Shown here: positions 50,158 to 58,907 of the stretch, piece by piece
Layout: each line of letters starts with the position of its first letter
Numbering within the stretch: position 1 is the first letter of the stretch
NCBI GenBank assembly: GCA_002377855.1
Contig: DFQQ01000010.1
Coordinates: 306,143-370,142 of the forward strand
Direction of reading: 5' to 3'
From: Acidovorax delafieldii
GTDB taxonomy: Bacteria; Pseudomonadota; Gammaproteobacteria; Burkholderiales; Burkholderiaceae_C
Length of the DNA: 64,000 nucleotides
The notes under the pieces: model-generated
Told to the model about the DNA's origin: nothing
The model's input: the letters and a program-made list of their open reading frames with translations, nothing else
Databases searched by the model: none
Translations under genes and position numbers: made by a program

Positions 50158-51087
50158 TCAGGCGCGATCCGCCACACGCTCACCCAACAGGCCGGAGGGG
50201 CGCAGCGTCAGGATGATGATGAGCACGATGAACGCAAAAATGTCGGTGTAGTGGCTGCCCAGCAGGCCGCCCGTGAGCGCGCCGATGTAGCCCGAACCGA
50301 TGGCTTCGATCAGGCCCAGCAAGATGCCGCCCACGACGGCGCCGGCCAAGTTGCCGATGCCACCGAACACGGCCGCCGTAAAGGCCTTGAGCCCCGGCAG
50401 GAAGCCCATGGTGTGCTGCGCCGTGCCGTAGTTGGAGGCATACATGATGCCGGCAATGGCAGCCAAAATCGCGCCAATGATGAAGGTGGCCGAGATCACC
50501 ATGTCGGGCTTGACGCCCATGAGCGAAGCCACTCGGGGGTTTTCAGCCGTGGCGCGCATGGCGCGGCCCAGGTTGGTGTGGTTGACCAGATAGACCAGGG
50601 AAGCCAGGGCCACTGCAGTCACGCCCAGGATCAGAACCTGCGTAGGGGTGATGAACGCACCGCCGACTTGGAACGGTGTGCTGGGCAGCAGCGTGGGATA
50701 GGGCTTGTAGTTGGGCTTCCAGATGATCATGGCCAGCGTCTGCAGCAGGATCGACATGCCGATGGCCGTGATCAAGGGAGCCAGCCGTGGGCTGCTGCGC
50801 AGTGGACGGTAGGCCACTTTTTCAATGACAAAGTTGAGGCTGGCGGCCACGATACAGGCGATGAGTGTGGCCAGCAGGAGGATGAGCCAGCCGGGCGCGC
50901 CGGGCATTGCCCCTTGCATCAGGCCAATACAGCTCCAACTGGTGAGTGCACCGATCATCAATACCTCGCCGTGAGCGAAGTTGATCAGTTGAATAATGCC
51001 GTACACCATGGTGTAGCCCAAGGCTATCAAGGCGTACATGCTGCCCAGTACCAGACCATTGATGATCTGTTGCAGCAAAATTTCCAT
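50158..51087 (-). CDS. livH: Branched-chain amino acid ABC transporter permease LivH
   Basis: 309-residue permease with eight or so hydrophobic segments: NGLVLGSMYALIALGYTMVYGI, INFAHGEVLMIGA and the coupling loop GRAMRATAENPRVASLMGV. AAGGA nine bases before ATG 51087. First gene of the transporter; no LivJ/LivK binding protein is in the window. It is preceded by a terminator-like hairpin and a candidate promoter. Confidence 0.95.
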   Translation of the reverse strand: MEILLQQIINGLVLGSMYALIALGYTMVYGIIQLINFAHGEVLMIGALTSWSCIGLMQGAMPGAPGWLILLLATLIACIVAASLNFVIEKVAYRPLRSSPRLAPLITAIGMSILLQTLAMIIWKPNYKPYPTLLPSTPFQVGGAFITPTQVLILGVTAVALASLVYLVNHTNLGRAMRATAENPRVASLMGVKPDMVISATFIIGAILAAIAGIMYASNYGTAQHTMGFLPGLKAFTAAVFGGIGNLAGAVVGGILLGLIEAIGSGYIGALTGGLLGSHYTDIFAFIVLIIILTLRPSGLLGERVADRA

Positions 51088-51169
51088 AAGAGAAGTCCTT
51101 CGTTTGTGACGTGCCCATCGTGCAGACACCGACATCGGTGCAGCCTTTTGGGCCCGACTGCCATCTAGC

Positions 51170-51203
51170 AAAAAACCCGCCAGAAATGCAGCTGTGCGGG
51201 TTT
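51170..51203 (-). terminator. Terminator hairpin in the leader of livH
   Basis: Minus-strand AAACCCGC, 15-base loop, GCGGGTTT followed by TTT. It lies 83 bases before livH and 200 bases after rarA, so it can end rarA read-through or act as an attenuator of liv. Confidence 0.65.
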
Positions 51204-51297
51204 GTGGTCGGGATTGTAGCGAGTACTCGTTTCGGCCCCGCGCCAGCAGTGGCGGGGTTTTCCCGTGGATTTGCTCTCCATCAGGCGCAAACGCTAT

Positions 51298-51326
51298 TCA
51301 TAAGGAATTTTGATGCACCCATGCAA
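51298..51326 (-). promoter_or_regulatory. Candidate sigma70 promoter for livHMGF
   Basis: Minus-strand TTGCAT (51326-51321), 17-bp spacer, TTATGA (51303-51298); an 18-bp spacer would give TATGAA. A start near 51290 would place the hairpin at 51170 inside the leader. Confidence 0.45.
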
Positions 51327-51402
51327 AATGGTGTGCAAGCTTATTACTGAGCCCATGCACGCTCAGCATGAGCTGATGAGCGGGGCCCGCTACCCCCAGC
51401 GT

Positions 51403-52749
51403 TCAGGGGGCCACGGGAGGGCTTGAAGGACCAGCGGCTGCCGCGTTTCGTTCCCGCAGGTCGCGCAGTTTCTGAGCGATCTTGATCTCCAATCCACGCT
51501 CTACGGGCGCATAGAAACCGGGGTCGGGCATGTCGTCGGGCAGGTAACGCTCGCCCGCGGCAAAACCGTCCACTTCATCGTGGGCGTAGCGATAGCCCTT
51601 GCCGTAGTCCAGCTGCTTCATCAACTGCGTTGGAGCGTTTCGCAAATGCATGGGCACGGGTCGGGTGCTGTCCTGCTTGACCCAGGCTTTGGCCGCGTTG
51701 TAGGCCTTGTAGACTGCATTGGACTTGGGCGCCACCGCCAGGTAGACCACGCATTCAGCCAGGGCCAGCTCTCCCTCGGGCGAGCCCAGACGCTCGTACA
51801 CCTCGGCCGCATCCAGCGCCAGGCGCAGTGCGCGCGGGTCTGCCAGGCCAATGTCCTCACTGGCCATGCGCACCAGCCGCCGGGCCATGTAGCGCGGGTC
51901 GGCTCCGCCGTCGAGCATGCGCACCAGCCAGTAGAGCGCGGCGTCCGGGTCGGAGCCCCGCACCGACTTGTGCAGCGCGCTGATGGTGTCGTAGAACTGC
52001 TCGCCGCCCTTGTCGTAGCGGCGCATGCGCTCGCCCAGCACCTTCAGCAACCAGGCGTCCGTGATCTCGGCCAGCTTCTCCTGCGTGGCCGCCATGGCCA
52101 GGGTTTCGAGCGTGTTGAGCAGCTTGCGGGCGTCGCCGTCGGCGTAGGCCACCAAGCGGTCAGTCGCTATGCTTTCCATAGCTGGTACCGCTTGTCGGGA
52201 TTGCGCCAGAGCCACGATTTGCTTCAAATCGTCGGCTGACAGGGGTTGCAGCACATACACCGCTGCGCGCGACAACAAGGCAGAGTTCACCTCAAACGAA
52301 GGATTTTCGGTGGTTGCACCAATGAACGTGAACAGGCCGCTTTCCACATGCGGCAAGAACGCGTCCTGCTGGCTCTTGTTGAAGCGATGCACCTCGTCCA
52401 CAAACACCAACGTGCGCTGCTGCATGAGCCCATCGCGCGCCGCCTGCGCACGCTCGACCGCTTCGCGGATGTCTTTCACGCCGCCCAGCACCGCGCTGAT
52501 GCTGATGAACTGCGCATCAAACGCATCGGCCATCAGGCGCGCAATGGTGGTCTTGCCCACACCTGGCGGGCCCCAAAGAATGCAACTGTGCGGGCGGCCC
52601 GACTCAAATGCCAGGCGCAGCGGCATGCCTGGCCCGAGCACATGCTGCTGACCCACCACTTCGGCAAGGGTGCGGGGGCGCAGGATCTCTGCCAGCGGCT
52701 GGTGCAGCCCCAGGGGTTTGGTGGGTAAGTCAGTGGATTTTGGATTCAT
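51403..52749 (-). CDS. rarA: Replication-associated recombination protein A (AAA+ ATPase)
   Basis: 448-residue RarA/MgsA/WRNIP1 family ATPase that acts at stalled forks. Walker A GPPGVGKTT, Walker B with DEVHRFNKSQQDAFLPHVE, sensor 1 GATTENPSFEVNSALLSR and the C-terminal tetramer domain with EDIGLADPRAL and AYNAAKAWVKQD. Residues around SRQAVPAMESIATDRL lie on an in-frame copy of the interspersed repeat at 52166. ATG 52749 (MNPKSTD) was chosen; the upstream frame is open for 11 codons only. Downstream of lolA on the same strand. Confidence 0.94.
   Translation of the reverse strand: MNPKSTDLPTKPLGLHQPLAEILRPRTLAEVVGQQHVLGPGMPLRLAFESGRPHSCILWGPPGVGKTTIARLMADAFDAQFISISAVLGGVKDIREAVERAQAARDGLMQQRTLVFVDEVHRFNKSQQDAFLPHVESGLFTFIGATTENPSFEVNSALLSRAAVYVLQPLSADDLKQIVALAQSRQAVPAMESIATDRLVAYADGDARKLLNTLETLAMAATQEKLAEITDAWLLKVLGERMRRYDKGGEQFYDTISALHKSVRGSDPDAALYWLVRMLDGGADPRYMARRLVRMASEDIGLADPRALRLALDAAEVYERLGSPEGELALAECVVYLAVAPKSNAVYKAYNAAKAWVKQDSTRPVPMHLRNAPTQLMKQLDYGKGYRYAHDEVDGFAAGERYLPDDMPDPGFYAPVERGLEIKIAQKLRDLRERNAAAAGPSSPPVAP
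52166..52200 (+). repeat. Interspersed repeat inside rarA
   Basis: GCTATGCTTTCCATAGCTGG then TACCGCTTGTCGGGA, matching the family order GCTAT-n-ATAGCTG-GCGCTTGTC. It is in frame and codes about a dozen residues between the sensor region and lid of RarA. Confidence 0.55.
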
Positions 52750-53071
52750 GAGGTACGGCACCTTCGCAAGCGGGCAAGCCATTCATTGAAAGCCGCGGGC
52801 AGCGTGCGCCCCGTCAGACTGCCAGCGCGCGCCCTGCCCATCTGCGGTGTACGCTATGCAAAACATAGCACACCCTACCCTTCTCTGGAAGGCTGCGAAA
52901 ACAATACCTTGGACTGAACCTGCCTGACCACCCTTTAACAGCGCAGCCGGCGCGGTTGAGCGAGCGCTCATGAGACTGGGGCACCGCACCCATGCTCGGC
53001 AGTGCAGGCTACACTGTGGGCTGGGGCTTCGCGCCTAGAGCTTCGTTCCGCAGCGCTTTGTCAGCGCGCGT
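52750..53071. other. Gap between lolA and rarA
   Basis: 322 bases with no gene I can support; short open frames on the plus strand have no family resemblance. No clear terminator, so rarA may be read from the lolA transcript as well as from its own promoter. Confidence 0.45.
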
Positions 53072-53704
53072 TCATTGCTTGACGACATCGGCCCCGGCAG
53101 GCGGCTTGAACTGGAAGGTAGTGGCCGGCAGCGTGGGGTTCACCTGCATGCCCTTGAAACGGATGGCAGAGCGCTGGCCAAAGCTGTCCACGATGTCGAG
53201 CGCCGCCAGCTGTTCGCCGGAAAAACCCACCCGCACACTTTGCAACTGGCCGTCCTTGGCCTTGGGGTTGGCCTGCACCCATTGCAGCCCGTCCTGATCG
53301 GGCGCGGATTCAAGAGTGAAGTCAGCCTTGAGAGCGGAAAGATCCGCCGCCGAGGCGATCAACGCGGCAGGTGTGGAGCCCAGCGCTTGGGCCTGCGAAC
53401 GCTGCGTGACCTGGTTCAAATCCACGTCCAGCAACCACAGCGTCTGGCCATCGGCAACGATGGTCTGCTCAAACGGTTTCTGGTAGACAAATTTGAAGCG
53501 CCCGGGGCGCTGAAATTCGAATGTGCCGCTGGATGTCTTGCTGCGCGCCGTCTGCCCATCTTTCGGAGGCGACGTCACTACTTGCGTGAACTCGGCACGG
53601 CCCGTGTGGGTGCCTTTCATGAAGTTTTCCAGGCTTTTCAACCCGTCTGCGCTCGCCACGCTTGCGCTGGCAGCTATCAAAATTGCAGTGGCGATCTTTT
53701 TCAA
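53072..53704 (-). CDS. lolA: Outer-membrane lipoprotein carrier protein LolA
   Basis: Periplasmic chaperone that carries lipoproteins from LolCDE to LolB. 210 residues with a signal peptide ending near VASA, then the open beta-barrel fold: RAEFTQVV, SSGTFEFQRPGRFKFVY, TLWLLDVDLNQVT. The start is TTG with AAGGAG five bases upstream. Its signal peptide codons overlap a copy of the interspersed repeat (53661-53686). It follows ftsK by 78 bases. Confidence 0.93.
   Translation of the reverse strand: MKKIATAILIAASASVASADGLKSLENFMKGTHTGRAEFTQVVTSPPKDGQTARSKTSSGTFEFQRPGRFKFVYQKPFEQTIVADGQTLWLLDVDLNQVTQRSQAQALGSTPAALIASAADLSALKADFTLESAPDQDGLQWVQANPKAKDGQLQSVRVGFSGEQLAALDIVDSFGQRSAIRFKGMQVNPTLPATTFQFKPPAGADVVKQ
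53661..53686 (-). repeat. Interspersed repeat coding part of the LolA signal peptide
   Basis: Minus-strand reading CAATTTTGATAGCTGCCAGC then GCAAG; compare rsmB copy TTTAATAGCTGCTTGCGCAA. It encodes the hydrophobic core ILIAASAS. Confidence 0.45.
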
Positions 53705-53782
53705 AAAAACTCCTTCAGTGTGGGAGAACGCAATGGACCGCAGCAGTGCGCATTGCCCGCAGCCGTTGGGCGTGCGCAGATA

Positions 53783-56119
53783 TCAAGCGTCACGTGCCGG
53801 TACGAGCACTTCGCGTTGGCCGCTGGACGTCAGGGCACTGACCAAGCCGGCTTTTTCCATGTCTTCCAACAGGCGCGCGGAACGGTTGTAGCCAATGCGC
53901 AACTTGCGCTGCACGTACGAAATGCTCGCCTTGCGGTCCTTGAGTACCACTTCGACAGCCTGGTCGTACATGGGGTCCTTCTCGCCCCCTTCCCCGCCGC
54001 CTTCTCCGGTCAGATCACCATCGCCGTCCACAGTTCCACCCTCGAGCACACCTTCTATGTAGTCCGGCTCTCCTTGTGCCTTGAGGTAACTGACGACACG
54101 GTGTACTTCCTCGTCCGACACAAACGCGCCATGCACGCGGATGGGCAGGCCCGTGCCGCTGGCCATGTAGAGCATGTCGCCCATGCCCAGCAATGCCTCG
54201 GCGCCCATCTGGTCCAAAATGGTGCGGCTGTCGATCTTGCTGCTCACCTGGAATGCAATGCGTGTCGGAATGTTGGCTTTGATCAGGCCGGTGATCACGT
54301 CCACGCTGGGGCGCTGGGTGGCCAGGATCAGGTGAATGCCTGCCGCACGCGCCTTTTGCGCCAAGCGGGCAATCAGCTCTTCAATCTTCTTGCCCACCAC
54401 CATCATCAGGTCGGCCAATTCATCAATGACCACGACGATGTGAGGCAGGCGCTGCAAGGGCTCGGGCTCTTCTGGCGTCAGGCTGAAAGGGTTGTAGATG
54501 AATTCTTCACGGGCCTTGGCTTCGTCAATCTTCGTGTTGTAACCCGCCAGATTGCGCACGCCCAGCTTGCTCATGAGCTTGTAGCGCCGCTCCATCTCGG
54601 CCACGCACCAGTTCAGACCGTGGGCAGCCTGTTTCATATCAGTGACCACGGGCGCCAGCAGGTGCGGAATGCCTTCGTAGACCGACATTTCCAGCATCTT
54701 GGGGTCGATCATCAAGAGGCGCACGTCCCGTGCTTCGGCCTTGTACAGGAGCGACAGGATCATCGCGTTGATCCCCACCGACTTGCCCGAGCCAGTGGTG
54801 CCCGCTACCAGCACATGCGGCATTTTGGCCAGATCGGCCACCACCGGGTTGCCGACGATGTCCTTGCCCAGGCCCATGGTCAGCATGCTCTTGGCTTCGT
54901 GGTAGATCTGCGAACCCAAAATCTCGGAAAGCCGGATGGACTGGCGTTTGGCATTGGGCAGTTCCAGCGCCATGTAGTTCTTGCCGGGAATGGTCTCGAC
55001 CACGCGGATCGAAACGAGGCTGAGCGAACGCGCCAAGTCCTTGGCCAGGCCCACGATCTGCGACCCCTTCACGCCCGTTGCAGGCTCAATCTCGTAGCGT
55101 GTGATGACGGGGCCGGGCATGGCAGCAACCACGCGCACTTCCACGCCAAAGTCCTTGAGCTTTTTCTCGATGAGGCGACTGGTCATCTCCAGCGTCTCGG
55201 GGGCTACGGTTTCCTGGCGCTGCAGCGGGCCGTCCAGCAGGTCCACCAGCGGCAGCTTGCTGTCGGGCATGTCGGTGAAAAGGGGCTTTTGCCGCTCCTT
55301 CACCACGCGAGCGCTCTGCGGCGCATCCACCAGCACAGGCTCAATGATCTGAACCGGCTCGGGGTGGTGTTCTTCGCTTTCGGTACGCTCCTCGCGCACG
55401 ACGACAGCACGCTCGCGGGCAGCCTTGCGGCCCACGGCGACGTCCTTGGCCACTTCGCGCTGGGCCAGGCGCGACTGCACCAGCGCATCAATGCGCCCAC
55501 CCAGCGATTCGGCCACGCGCCCCCACGAAAAACGGAACACCATGGAGGCGCCCACCACCATGAGCACAATGCACACAAGCCCGGATCCCGTGAAACCCAG
55601 CCATTTCATGCTGCTCAGCCCGACGGTATAGCCCAACACTCCACCGCCATGGCCACCCGGAAGATGCGACTCAAACCGGTACAACCGCGACCATTCCAGC
55701 GCCGTGCTGGCGCACACGAGAAGCACCAGTCCCACCCAGAAAATGGTGCGGCGCACTGCGGGCGATGCAGCGCCCTCGGGCACTTCGCCACCGCGCATCC
55801 ACCGCGCCAGCGAGGCAAACCACGCACACACGGCCGCGGCCACACACCACCACACAGAAAAGCCCAGCGCAAAGTAGCTGCCATCAGCCAGCCAAGCACC
55901 GAGCCGGCCAGCCCAGTTGGCCACCATGCGCGATGACCCCGCGCCTGATGAGGACCACGACGGATCCTGTGCGGAATAGCTGACCAGCGCCAGCAACCAA
56001 AAGACAAGGGCCAGCAGCCCCACCAGCAAACTGACCTCATGACCGAACCGGGCTGCACCGGTGCGGGGCGGCGACTTGGCCGCCGCAGAAGCATTCAAGG
56101 TATTGAGGGAATAAGTCAT
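53783..56119 (-). CDS. ftsK: DNA translocase FtsK
   Basis: A 778-residue septal DNA pump that resolves chromosome dimers at dif. Four hydrophobic segments in the first 180 residues anchor it; a short linker with charged residues leads to the motor. Walker A GTTGSGKSVGINAM, Walker B LLMIDPKMLE, and the C-terminal gamma domain (winged helix) VQRKLRIGYNRSARLLEDME reads KOPS. The linker is much shorter than in E. coli, which is normal for this group. Divergent from nothing: the Crp/Fnr gene lies just upstream on the same strand. Confidence 0.96.
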   Translation of the reverse strand: MTYSLNTLNASAAAKSPPRTGAARFGHEVSLLVGLLALVFWLLALVSYSAQDPSWSSSGAGSSRMVANWAGRLGAWLADGSYFALGFSVWWCVAAAVCAWFASLARWMRGGEVPEGAASPAVRRTIFWVGLVLLVCASTALEWSRLYRFESHLPGGHGGGVLGYTVGLSSMKWLGFTGSGLVCIVLMVVGASMVFRFSWGRVAESLGGRIDALVQSRLAQREVAKDVAVGRKAARERAVVVREERTESEEHHPEPVQIIEPVLVDAPQSARVVKERQKPLFTDMPDSKLPLVDLLDGPLQRQETVAPETLEMTSRLIEKKLKDFGVEVRVVAAMPGPVITRYEIEPATGVKGSQIVGLAKDLARSLSLVSIRVVETIPGKNYMALELPNAKRQSIRLSEILGSQIYHEAKSMLTMGLGKDIVGNPVVADLAKMPHVLVAGTTGSGKSVGINAMILSLLYKAEARDVRLLMIDPKMLEMSVYEGIPHLLAPVVTDMKQAAHGLNWCVAEMERRYKLMSKLGVRNLAGYNTKIDEAKAREEFIYNPFSLTPEEPEPLQRLPHIVVVIDELADLMMVVGKKIEELIARLAQKARAAGIHLILATQRPSVDVITGLIKANIPTRIAFQVSSKIDSRTILDQMGAEALLGMGDMLYMASGTGLPIRVHGAFVSDEEVHRVVSYLKAQGEPDYIEGVLEGGTVDGDGDLTGEGGGEGGEKDPMYDQAVEVVLKDRKASISYVQRKLRIGYNRSARLLEDMEKAGLVSALTSSGQREVLVPARDA

Positions 56120-56187
56120 AAACGTGCCGGGCGAGCTTACCCCATGGGCATTGGGTGGCGAGGCCCGCCTGTACCGGGCCAGGCCTC

Positions 56188-56865
56188 TCAGTTCAGAGCG
56201 TTGAGACGCTCTTTCAGCAGGGTGGAGCCGTTGGGGAGGGTTTGGATGAAAGTGCGCTCTTCCAGGTCCTTCATCACGCGGCTGACCATCTCACGCGACG
56301 CGCCCACCATTTTGGCCAAGTCCTGTCGCGAGATCTTCTCGCGAATCACCCACTGGCCCTGGGCGTCCTGAACGGCAAAATCGAGCAGGGCATGCGCTAC
56401 ACGCCCATACACATCCAGTAACGCCAGTGACTCAATTTTTCTATCGGCGTGGCGCAACCGCTTGACCAAGCCACGCATCACCACCAGCGACATCGAAGCG
56501 TTTTCTGTCAGGCAGCGTGCAAAGTCTGCGCGTCCCAGCAACAGGACATCCGTCTGCACCTCTGCGCGCACAGTCGCAGAGTGGGGTTCGTTGTCAATGA
56601 TGCTCATCTCGCCGATGTAGTCGCCGGGGCCCAGCGTGGCGAGAATCACCTCGCGTCCACGGCTGTCGGCCGACACTACGCGCGCTCTGCCCGTCAGCAA
56701 TATCGCCAGGGCGTTGGACTTGTGCCCTTGCTCCACCAGCGCCTCGCCGCGCTTGAAGCGCTGCTTGGTCACCGCGCCACTGATCACCTCGGCCTGGGTC
56801 ACCGTGAGCAGCGAGAACAAAGGCACCCTGCGCAGCAAGTCCAGGTTGGACAACATCGTCGACAT
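56188..56865 (-). CDS. Crp/Fnr-family transcriptional regulator
   Basis: A 225-residue regulator: cyclic-nucleotide-binding-like domain (GPGDYIGEMSIIDNEPHSATVRA) and a C-terminal HTH, ISRQDLAKMVGASREMVSRVMKDLE. The N-terminus has no cysteine cluster, so it is not an oxygen-sensing Fnr; the E-x(2-3)-R pattern allows cNMP binding but the ligand is unproven. ATG 56865 has AGGAGAAG upstream. It occupies the place between trxB and ftsK where enterobacteria have lrp. Confidence 0.9.
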   Translation of the reverse strand: MSTMLSNLDLLRRVPLFSLLTVTQAEVISGAVTKQRFKRGEALVEQGHKSNALAILLTGRARVVSADSRGREVILATLGPGDYIGEMSIIDNEPHSATVRAEVQTDVLLLGRADFARCLTENASMSLVVMRGLVKRLRHADRKIESLALLDVYGRVAHALLDFAVQDAQGQWVIREKISRQDLAKMVGASREMVSRVMKDLEERTFIQTLPNGSTLLKERLNALN

Positions 56866-57052
56866 GGAAGAACTTCTCCTCAACAGCAATCAGCCCAACC
56901 GTAACCCCAGCGGGTTTTTGATGGGTTCTTACAATCACCAAGATTGAAAACGCCCTGTTACCGGATTCCGCCAGTCGGCGGATACTTCACGGGCTCTTTT
57001 TATTTTTCAACAGCGCCCAAAGTCTTGGGCGCGCAAAACACAGGCTTGTACC

Positions 57053-58006
57053 ATGTCCACCACCCAACACGCGAAAGTTCTGATCCTCGGCTCTGGCCCT
57101 GCGGGCTACACCGCTGCTGTTTACGCTGCGCGTGCCAACCTGAACCCCGTGCTCATCACCGGCATGGCGCAGGGTGGGCAACTGATGACCACCACGGAAG
57201 TGGACAACTGGCCGGCCGATGTGCATGGCGTGCAAGGGCCGGACCTGATGCAGCGCTTTCTGGAACACGCTGAGCGCTTCAAGACGCAGATCATCTTCGA
57301 CCATATCAACAAGGTCGATTTCAGCAAGCGGCCTTTCACCCTCACGGGCGATAGCGGCACCTACACCTGTGACTCTCTCATCATTGCCACTGGCGCATCG
57401 GCCAAGTACCTGGGCCTGCCTTCGGAAGAAGCCTTCATGGGCCGCGGCGTGTCTGGCTGCGCCACGTGCGATGGCTTCTTCTATCGCGACCAGGATGTGT
57501 GCGTAGTGGGTGGCGGCAATACCGCCGTCGAAGAGGCTCTGTATCTGTCGAACATTGCCCGCAAGGTGACACTGGTGCACCGGCGCGACAAGTTCAAGGC
57601 CGAGCCCATCCTGGTGGACAAGCTCAACGAGAAGGTCGCGGCAGGCAAGATCGAGCTAAAGGTGTTCCACACCCTCCATGAGGTGCTGGGCGACGACACT
57701 GGCGTGACGGGCATCCGCATCAAAAGCACCCAAGACGGCAGCACGCAGGACATTGAGCTCAAGGGTTGCTTCATTGCCATTGGCCACGCACCCAATACCG
57801 ACATCTTCCAGGGCCAGCTGGAAATGGACAACGGCTACATCGTCACGCAAGGCGGCCTCAAGGGCTTTGCCACCCAAACGAGCGTGCCCGGTGTGTTTGC
57901 CGCAGGCGATGTGCAGGACCATGTGTACCGCCAAGCCATCACCAGCGCCGGCACGGGTTGCATGGCGGCACTCGACGCGCAACGCTTCTTGGAGCAGGAG
58001 GGTTGA
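57053..58006 (+). CDS. trxB: Thioredoxin reductase
   Basis: Reduces thioredoxin with NADPH. 317-residue low-molecular-weight flavoprotein: FAD motif GSGPAGYTAAVYAARA, redox pair C136/C139 in CATC, NADPH motif GGGNTAVEEALYLS, RRDKFKAE and final FAD motif GVFAAGDVQD. Divergent from the Crp/Fnr gene across 187 bases. Confidence 0.97.
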   Translation: MSTTQHAKVLILGSGPAGYTAAVYAARANLNPVLITGMAQGGQLMTTTEVDNWPADVHGVQGPDLMQRFLEHAERFKTQIIFDHINKVDFSKRPFTLTGDSGTYTCDSLIIATGASAKYLGLPSEEAFMGRGVSGCATCDGFFYRDQDVCVVGGGNTAVEEALYLSNIARKVTLVHRRDKFKAEPILVDKLNEKVAAGKIELKVFHTLHEVLGDDTGVTGIRIKSTQDGSTQDIELKGCFIAIGHAPNTDIFQGQLEMDNGYIVTQGGLKGFATQTSVPGVFAAGDVQDHVYRQAITSAGTGCMAALDAQRFLEQEG

Positions 58007-58032
58007 TCGAAAAGAAGGCCGCAGGCTATAAT
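58003..58032 (+). promoter_or_regulatory. Sigma70 promoter for rpmB-rpmG
   Basis: TTGATC (58003-58008) overlapping the trxB stop, 18-bp spacer, and consensus TATAAT at 58027-58032. The leader of about 150 bases before rpmB leaves room for structure-based control. Confidence 0.8.
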
Positions 58033-58192
58033 CCGCCGCTTTGCTGAATGCGGTCCGTTGTTCCGACGGGTTGCTGCGCTCAACAATCGGGTTACCGCCA
58101 CCCTTTCTGGCGAGGTGAGGCCGCTAGCGAGCCCTGAGCACGATGCCAGGGCGCCCGCAAATGGCCGTTAATAAAGTTATCGGAGTGTCCTC

Positions 58193-58426
58193 ATGGCACG
58201 CGTCTGCGACGTAACGGGCAAGAAGCCCATGGTCGGGAACAATGTTTCCCACGCCAACAACAAAACCAAGCGCCGGTTCCTGCCGAACCTGCAATACCGC
58301 CGTTTCTGGGTTGAGAGCGAAAACCGCTGGGTTCGCCTGCGCGTTTCGAGCGCTGCCCTGCGTTTGATCGACAAGAACGGTATCGACTCGGTGCTCGCAG
58401 ACCTGCGCGCCCGTGGCCAGGCTTAA
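58193..58426 (+). CDS. rpmB: 50S ribosomal protein L28
   Basis: 77 residues beginning MARVCDVTGKKPMVGNNVSHANNKTKRRF with the family motif. First gene of rpmB-rpmG. Confidence 0.98.
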   Translation: MARVCDVTGKKPMVGNNVSHANNKTKRRFLPNLQYRRFWVESENRWVRLRVSSAALRLIDKNGIDSVLADLRARGQA

Positions 58427-58437
58427 GGAGTAGCACC

Positions 58438-58608
58438 ATGGCAAGCAAAGGCGGACGCGACAAGATCAAGCTGGAATCCACTGCGGGTACCGGCCACTTC
58501 TACACGACGACGAAGAACAAGAAGACCATGCCCGAGAAGATGCTGATCATGAAATTTGATCCAAAAGCTCGCAAGCATGTGGAATACAAGGAAATGAAGC
58601 TGAAGTAA
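58438..58608 (+). CDS. rpmG: 50S ribosomal protein L33
   Basis: 56 residues: MASKGGRDKIKLESTAGTGH, then FYTTTKNKKTMPEKM and a final KEMKLK. AAGGAG stands seven bases before the ATG at 58438. The version lacks the zinc cysteines, as is common in this group. 11 bases after rpmB. Confidence 0.97.
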   Translation: MASKGGRDKIKLESTAGTGHFYTTTKNKKTMPEKMLIMKFDPKARKHVEYKEMKLK

Positions 58609-58625
58609 TTCAGCCCTCTTCCCAG

Positions 58626-58660
58626 AAAACCGCCCGGCAGCAATGCCCGGCGGTTTTTTT
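58626..58660 (+). terminator. Rho-independent terminator of rpmB-rpmG
   Basis: AAAACCGCC with GGCGGTTTT, inner GGC/GCC, followed by seven T. Confidence 0.88.
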
Positions 58661-58907
58661 ACGCCCGGGCGTTTTCGGATTCACAGCACAAGTCATCGCT
58701 GCCAAGCGCCGCAACCCAACTAGGGCAAAAGCTGCAGCACATCAGTGGGGGTCCCGAACACCGGTACTAGCCCACCCATTGGGGGAAATGGGTGCACAAC
58801 AGCAACACTGCAGTCGCACAGTGGGCTGCTCACATGAGCCGCCAACGCCCTCGGAGCACGCCCACCGGGTGCCGCCGCGCGCGGCTCCGCACGGTCCCCC
58901 GGCGCCT

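Noticed and set aside
53075..55936. A 953-codon open frame on the plus strand opposite lolA and ftsK
   Set aside because: It is the antisense of ftsK and lolA, which have full motif sets; its His/Gln/Arg-rich composition is typical of a GC-rich shadow frame.
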